Program-made: the position numbers and the translations under genes
Shown: piece after piece, positions 57,661 through 64,000 of the stretch
How positions within the stretch are numbered: position 1 is the stretch's first letter
How the letters are laid out: every line of letters starts with the position of its first letter
Assembly (NCBI GenBank): GCA_003864495.1
Contig: ML133465.1
Span: forward strand, 372,001-436,000
From: Nemopilema nomurai
Taxonomy: Eukaryota; Cnidaria; Scyphozoa; Rhizostomeae; Rhizostomatidae
Direction of reading: 5' to 3'
DNA length: 64,000 nt
Notes under the pieces: generated by a model
What the model was told of the DNA's origin: nothing
The model's database searches: none
The model's input: only the letters and a program-made list of their open reading frames with translations

Positions 57661-58559
57661 TAGTAATAGAGCATGAGGCCAAGGAGTATAAAATAAAAGA
57701 CACAAGCACATGATTCGGCCCTCTCAAGCTACATAACTTCAATTCAAATACCTTGAATATCATTTTACAATATATCGAATTGAAGTGTATTGTGACGCTT
57801 TCATTAATCTGGTATTGGGTGATAGAGATATGTATCACTGTATCTGCTGTTAGATATATTAGAAAAATGTTAGATTTATTAGATATATTAATGCAACTGT
57901 CTTGCAGATTTAATTTTTTAATTTTGTAGTGGAAAGCTTGATTTGTTCGACCATTGAAATAAAGCCCTTTAGTTAAATTAGGGTGAATTTGCACAAATGG
58001 GATTTCAGAGCGGATGCTAAAGATTTTAGTTTTGTAATAGCGCGAGAATATAGCACAGAAATAAAGTTTTATCAAGTTATTAGTTTGATTGGGGAGATGA
58101 TTTGCTACATGATCAGAGTGGGAAATCGAAAATAACAACCTGTTAGTTGGGTGTTTCTGGTCATGCTGACTTTGGCAAACATAATCACTGGCCACAGGTA
58201 TCAACTTTAGCGTCTCGCTACATTCTGATTGCTTAATCTTCATCAAAGTGCTGGTTGCTTTACAAATACAGCCATTTTTTGTTTACCTTCAACCCATTCT
58301 ACCGGTTGCTTACATTCCCAGAATATCAAGCAAACTTTAATTCGTTGCTCGCAATATCCATTTCTTTGGGAATCCTCCAGGAAATCTAACAATCACGCTG
58401 CTAGAATCGAGCTTAGAATGTCTATTTTAATAATTTCAACCACCATTTTTAAAGGAACCCGGTGTAAGATCTACCAGCATATTTTGGTAACCTTTTCATA
58501 CCATCTTTTTAGAAATTAGTTTATGTCAACTTTGCTTCCATTTCCCCAGTCTTGCTTGT

Positions 58560-59000
58560 TTCTTTGTCGGGTCTTATCCAAAAGGGCGAGGAGCGAAAAC
58601 GAAAATTTCTGCTGCTAAAACCAAGTTTAAAGAATAAAGTGTCAGTAGCTCAACGCAGCATGCAAAGAGCAATGTTTGGAATACCGACAAAAAAAAGGAT
58701 CAGAAATGATATCAAAAGCGCTAGGAAAAGGATGAAAGATAATATATGGAAAGTGGAGAAGGCTAAAGGGCTGTGGGCAGGGCATACCACCCGAATGGAC
58801 ATCAACAAATGGGCCAGGAAAACAACAGAATGAACGCCAGCGGACAGAAGAAGAACAAGAGGAACACCAAAGCGCAGATAGAGACTGGATATTGAGCAAT
58901 TGCCGCAAAGTAGATTGATGCAAGTGGCACTAAATCGTCAAAAGTGGGCGCATATGTGGAGGCAGTTCAACAGCAGTGGCGGGACAGGCATAGAGAAAAA
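58560..59000 (+). mobile_element. LINE reverse-transcriptase C-terminal relic, copy 3
   Basis: Best-kept copy: an open stretch at 58552-58833 reads VAQRSMQRAMFGIPTKKRI, IRNDIKSARKRMKD, EKAKGLWAGHTTRMDINKWA. It continues out of frame with a KWAHMWRQF-like reading. Typical of the C-terminus of non-LTR retrotransposon proteins. Confidence 0.6.
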
Positions 59001-59030
59001 GAAGATGAAGAAAAGGAAAAAGCAAGTCTA

Positions 59031-60809
59031 GTAATCCATTCGAAAGATAAAAAATTTGATTGACAGTTATTTAATTGAAACAGTGTTCAATATTGATCAA
59101 TTATGTATGGCAAATCAATACACTGTAACCAAACACTATAAACTCAAAAACAGATAAGAGATACATTCAGATGTGATATCGCGCCTTAAGAAGCTCCAGG
59201 TTGATGCTGGTGAGGTGGAAGAACGGACGGTTAAAGCAGCAATCAAGTATACCATTTCATTTACTTAGTAATCTGTATTTATCTGATCAGTTAAACAATT
59301 AAACCTAAATCATTGACTGATTTATCCTTAACTTAAATGTAGAGCTTGAAGATGATGGCGAATATATACTTACTACTTGCCACAGCCATTACACCTTTCA
59401 TATTTGCATATATCAGCATTAAAACTTACAGCATTACATTGGAAATATGAGATTGCTTGAGATGTTCAAGTATTACTAAACATTAAAATTGCCTACATGT
59501 TACAACGACTTTTCATTTTTCACTCATTTTTTAACGCTGTTTTCCAATATTTTCTGTATAGTTACCATGGTGATTGGTATCATATTTACAATTCTAAAAA
59601 GGAAATTCTCAAACTGTAATATAGTAGCCCAATCGCTTTTTCGCTTAAATCGATTTTTTTACTCCATGGAGGCAATAATGATGTGAATATCTTTATGCCT
59701 AATCAATAGAGATTGTGACACCGTTTTGGAAGAAAGAGAGAGCTTCTAAGCTTTCCAACAGTGACTGTTGATCTTCTTAGTGAATAAATTGCTTACTAAG
59801 GTATGCAAGCATAATTGGCGGGAGTTTTCAAATTTACAAGGAATTACTTTAAGTTTACAATATTATGATGAGTATCACCTTCTCAATCTGCAACAAAATC
59901 TATGGCCTTCTTTAACTTCGAAAGGGTGGTATAATAGTGAGCTATGACACAATTAAGATAACAGTTTCTATGCTCTCGAGCCCAATGCAGGAAATAAGTT
60001 CCAATTATATTTAAGAGGATAAGCTACTTTATAGTCGTGGTGCATGAAAATGAAGCAAGACTCAATTGATTTTGATGAGGACAAAGTTGTTTACCATTAT
60101 TGTTTTTACTTCTTTGTTGGTCGAATAATTACCTAAGCACCTAGACAGTGTTTTTAGTATTCGATGCACTCTTTCGTCCTATATATTCCAATTAAAAATG
60201 AGGATCAATTCATATAAAAGCTATACATTTAACATAAATGAGACATAATTCTTAAATTCTAGAGATTTTCGTTCTCTAACCTATCAGCTTTAGCGAAGAC
60301 AAAAATACTCTGCTTCCATGTTGATGACCACATTTTATACAACCCATGTTGATATTCACCTTAAACTGAGTCCTGCATTATATTTCATTGGCGTTTTTTA
60401 TGTGAAAAGAAGCTGGTTCAAAACCTAAAGTTCTGAAAACTTAATAATTATTCTTAAAATAGATTTTAAGTGTGACTTTTCATTGATATAAATCGAAGCT
60501 AACTTTTCAATTCCAGCATTTTTTTTGAAAAATGCTAAACAAGACCTCGGGCGTTTCTGCCTGATAAGGCAAACCAATTTTGTCTGATTTGAAACATGTG
60601 TCATCTTATTAAATAAATAAGAGTGTTTAACTGTAGATGATATAAAATGATAGTAACGACTGTAGATTGACAGTAGTAAATTAACATTATTTTTAAGTTT
60701 AAAAATATTTTAACAATAACTATGCTACATTTGACTTGCTTGAAACTGCGATGTATCAATGTAATTCCTCCCTAGTGTAGATCTCCGTTTGCAATTTGCG
60801 CTAACTAGG
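59031..60809 (+). repeat. Duplicated upstream segment of gene F
   Basis: Collinear with 46,651-48,394 and partly with 22,700-26,107. No conserved coding frame. Confidence 0.8.
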
Positions 60810-60830
60810 CCGATAGTCGGCAAAGTATAA
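60810..60830 (+). promoter_or_regulatory. Putative core promoter of gene F
   Basis: CCGATAGTCGG then TATAA at 60826-60830, 58 bp before ATG 60884. Conserved with genes C and E. Confidence 0.55.
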
Positions 60831-60883
60831 CTTTGAGCTCTTTCTTAAATTCCAGGAATCGATATATGTATTTAATTGTCAAC

Positions 60884-61175
60884 ATGGCTTCGGTGACCAC
60901 TGTGAAAACATTGTTTCTTGGATCAATAGCATTATGTGCTTCCATGCTGTCAGATGGTAGTGCTTTTAAAAGAAAAGCTGTTTTTCAAGAGGTTCACAAC
61001 CCGAGTAAAACAGTTTCAAGTATGTTTCATAAGACATTTCACCAATGCGGCATCGACGACGCATGTAATTATGTCGTTCAAGATGTTAGGAAGAAAGAGT
61101 TTCAGGTGTTTAACAGTGTGCAGGACGTCCCGCGAGAAAGGTCCAATCTTATCATGTGGAAAAAAACTGTAATAG
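60884..61175 (+). CDS. Gene F exon 1: signal peptide and apple-like segment
   Basis: 292 nt, same length and phase as C and E, with [16 protein letters not shown] conserved. Starts at MASV for the reasons given for gene C. A few amino-acid changes (for example QEVHNPSK) separate it from E. Confidence 0.85.
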
Positions 61176-64000
61176 GTATGGATGGGTTTATTTTAATCTT
61201 TAATGGAGTAAATGTATCCTGTATACACTTTTTGCTATCTTTGGCAGATGAAGAAGTAGATTAACTGTAGATAGATGCTTTAAAAAACTATACATCGAAG
61301 GTTTAGTTCACAACTTAACGAAACTGGCTTGGTTAGTGAGAATTACTAAGATAATCAAGATAAAAAGATCTTCATAACAAAGCTAGCGAAATACGTTGTA
61401 AAGTGTGCAATGTTAATCTCTAAAGTACTAAACATCACTCAAAGGTTGAAGGCGATGCAACATTAGAACAAGGTATCAAAGCATTTTTTTAATGTGATGA
61501 CTTCTACTACAAATGGTGTTGCTATATTTTTTGTGAAGTTGAGTACTTTTGGATGACTGGATGAATCCATAATAGGTTCTTGCTAGGTTATTATCATGCT
61601 GATTTGCAAAAATTCTAGTGTTACAACTGGCATGATCTTGATGTTTCTTGTGATCTGTTCACAACCTGCGACCCTAAATCTCGAGAACTTTTCTCAACAC
61701 TCTGGCAGTTCCTAAAAGTATAATCTTTTGAATCAGTTTTCTCTATGATTCGACTCCCACTTATTTGCTGCAGATTCTCAAACGTAGTGTTACGATTCCA
61801 ATGGCACCGATGACAATAGAGATCACTATTGCCTTTTCTTTCCATAACCTTACCACTTCTCTCTATCATGTGAGAAACTTCTCAATTTTTTGGGCGTCCA
61901 CTGACTATGTAGGTTACCATTTCCTCTTTCTATTTATTCATTGTACACGTTTTATCCTCGTGAGTCTAGTCAATTCTTTAATTGTATTTGTTAGCAATGA
62001 CTGAGTCTGTGCAACCCTTATTAGGCCTTCAGTCTCCATGTTCAATTCAATTTCCCGGAGCCATCAACATGATTCTGTTGGGGTATATTTCCATTGTCTG
62101 CCCAGATTTTTGATTTTACTCAGGCAGATATGTGGTAGAGTTACTCGAAAGATGAATATTCATTCCATATCTACATACCATAACAAAGAAATGCTTTTTT
62201 GCTACTAATATTCTTCAGTGAGATGTTTACTTGGTAAGGAACTGTATCGACTGGATTTTATTTTAGATAAAAACGAATGCACGAGTGGAACACATAACTG
62301 CGATGCCAATGCTGCGTGCACAAATACTGTAGGATCATTCACTTGCGCTTGTAACAGTGGTTTTACTGGAGATGGAAAAACATGTACAGGTACGGTAATT
62401 TTGGGTTTTACTGAGGCAGTTGTTGTGATAGAGTCATCCAAAAGATAAATATTAATTCGATATCCATATACCATCACAAAGAAATGCGCTCTTTTTCCTC
62501 AGTGAAATGTTCACTTGTTAAGGAACTGAAAGAACTGGATTTTATTTTAGATAAAAACGAATGCACGAGTGGAACACATAACTGCGATGCCAATGCTGCG
62601 TGCACAAATACTGCAGGATCATTCACTTGCGCTTGTAACAGTGGTTTTACTGGAGATGGAACAACATGTACAGGTACGGTAATTTTGGGTTTTACTGAGG
62701 CAGTTATGGTGGTAGAGTCATCCAAAAGATAATTATTCATCCGTTATCCATATACCATCACAAAGAAATGCGCTCTTTTTCCTCAGTGAAATGTTCACTT
62801 GTTAAGGAACTGAAAGAACTGGATTTTATTTTAGATAAAAACGAATGCACGAGTGGAACACATAACTGCGATGCCAATGCTGCGTGCACAAATACTGCAG
62901 GATCATTCACTTGCGCTTGTAACAGTGGTTTTACTGGAGATGGAAAAACATGTACAGGTACGGTAATTTTGGGTTTTACTGAGGCAGTTGTTGTGATAGA
63001 GTCATTCAAAAGATAAATATTAATTCGAAATCCATATACCATCACAAAGAAATGCGCTCTTTTTCCTCAGTGAAATGTTCACTTGTTAAGGAACTGAAAG
63101 AACTGGATTTGATTTTAGATAAAAACGAATGCACGAGTGGAACACATAACTGCGATGCCAATGCTGCGTGCACAAATACTGTAGGATCATTCACTTGCGC
63201 TTGTAACAGTGGTTTTACTGGAGATGGAACAACATGTACAGGTACGGTAATTTTGGGTTTTACTGAGGCAGTTGTTGTGATAGAGTCATCCAAAAGATAA
63301 ATATTAATTCGATATCCATATACCATCACAAAGAAATGCGCTCTTTTTCCTCAGTGAAATGTTTACTTGGTAAGGAACTGTATCGACTGGATTTTATTTT
63401 AGATAAAAACGAATGCACGAGTGGAACACATAACTGCGATGCCAATGCTGCGTGCACAAATACTGTAGGATCATTCACTTGCGCTTGTAACAGTGGTTTT
63501 ACTGGAGATGGAACAATATGTACAGGTACGGTAATTTTGGGTTTTACGGAGGCAGTTGTTGTGATAGAGTCATCCAAAAGATAATTATTCATCCGATATC
63601 CATATACCATCACAAAGAAATGCGCTCTTTTTCCTCAATGAAATGTTCACTTGTTAAGGAACTGAAAGAACTGGATTTTATTTTAGATAAAAACGAATGC
63701 ACGAGTGGAACACATAACTGCGATGCCAATGCTGCGTGCACAAATACTGCAGGATCATTCACTTGCGCTTGTAACAGTGGTTTTACTGGAGATGGAACAA
63801 CATGTACAGGTACGGTAATTTTGGGTTTTACTGAGGCAGTTGTTGTGATAGAGTCATCCACAAGATAAATATTAATTCGATATCCATATACCATCACAAA
63901 GAAATGCGCTCTTTTTCCTCAGTGAAATGTTCACTTGTTAAGGAACTGAAAGAACTGGATTTTATTTTAGATAAAAACGAATGCACGAGTGGAACACATA
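60884..64000 (+). CDS. Gene F: secreted apple-(EGF)n protein, cut by window end
   Basis: Paralogue of gene E. Exon 1 at 60884-61175, then EGF exons at 62267-62389, 62551-62673, 62835-62957, 63119-63241, 63403-63525, 63687-63809 and 63971 onward, truncated at 64000. All joins are phase 1 and open. Exon 1 has [18 protein letters not shown] as signal peptide; the EGF units read the same as in gene E. A terminal F5/8C exon is expected beyond the window by analogy with E, but is not seen. Confidence 0.75.
61176..62266. other. Gene F intron 1
   Basis: Related to intron 1 of E and C but with deletions. The last 160 bp are repeat-unit intron sequence. No extra exon found. Confidence 0.5.
62105..64000 (+). 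repeat. Tandem array of seven or more EGF exons, period 284 bp
   Basis: Exons of 123 bp recur every 284 bp, with introns of about 161 bp that differ from those of gene E (donor GTACGG; CTCTTTTTCCTCAGTG in the intron). The encoded unit [12 protein letters not shown] ... CNSGFTGDG is the same as in gene E. The array runs off the window. Confidence 0.95.

Larger units (their letters stand above)
56293..59030 (+). repeat. Duplicated intergenic segments S2 and S3 in tandem
   Basis: Two partial copies of S1 follow each other: 56,293-57,645 and about 57,645-59,030. The paired frames at 57054-57341 and 58229-58519 and the one near 45,800 are the same sequence and show no conserved coding pattern. 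LINE-tail relics occur in both copies. Confidence 0.8.

Noticed and set aside
57629..58246. 205-codon minus-strand ORF
   Set aside because: Lies in duplicated intergenic segment S3; the equivalent S1 sequence does not keep the frame, and no domain is seen.

Overview
The window looks like nuclear DNA of an anthozoan cnidarian, most likely a coral or close relative. It is AT-rich, its genes are cut into short exons at phase-1 introns, and the exons encode a secreted domain mix (apple/PAN-like, calcium-binding EGF, F5/8-type-C 'fucolectin-like' and a fibrinogen-like C-terminal module) that is typical of cnidarian extracellular proteins. Penelope-like, hAT and LINE remnants fill much of the rest. 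The taxon is inferred from content, not demonstrated.

Layout. 1-5.3 kb: dispersed repeats and one decayed hAT transposon (849-3238) with an 8-bp target duplication. 5.7-7.0 kb: one unassigned ORF and an inverted relic of a fibrinogen-like exon. 7.1-8.6 kb, minus strand: gene A, a compact signal/apple-like + fibrinogen-like gene with a compensated frameshift. 12.3-22.1 kb, plus strand: gene B, ten exons and 740 residues as joined (signal peptide, PAN, Cys-rich linker, three EGF, two F5/8C, fibrinogen-like). 22.2-24.8 kb: a 1.05-kb tandem repeat. 26.2-36.9 kb: gene C, eight exons and 695 residues (signal/apple-like, EGF, F5/8C x2, fibrinogen-like). 37.3-43.7 kb: a 3 x 301-bp tandem repeat, then two convergent Penelope-like remnants, one of them split by a non-autonomous hAT element. 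44.6-45.0 kb: a broken F5/8C exon (D). 48.5-55.3 kb: gene E, signal/apple-like exon, ten nearly identical EGF exons and a terminal F5/8C exon, 647 residues as joined. 60.9 kb to the window end: gene F, a paralogue of E with at least seven EGF exons, cut off by the window edge.

Genes C, E and F share their promoter region, first exon, first intron and flanking DNA, so the right two thirds of the window is a tandem birth-and-death cluster. The shared core promoter (an 11-bp near-palindrome plus TATAA, 57-58 bp before the ATG) suggests common regulation. All predicted products are secreted, multi-domain and lectin-like; a role in surface recognition, immunity or matrix adhesion is inference. Exon joins were made by eye from splice signals, reading phase and similarity between copies. 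No database search or transcript evidence was available.
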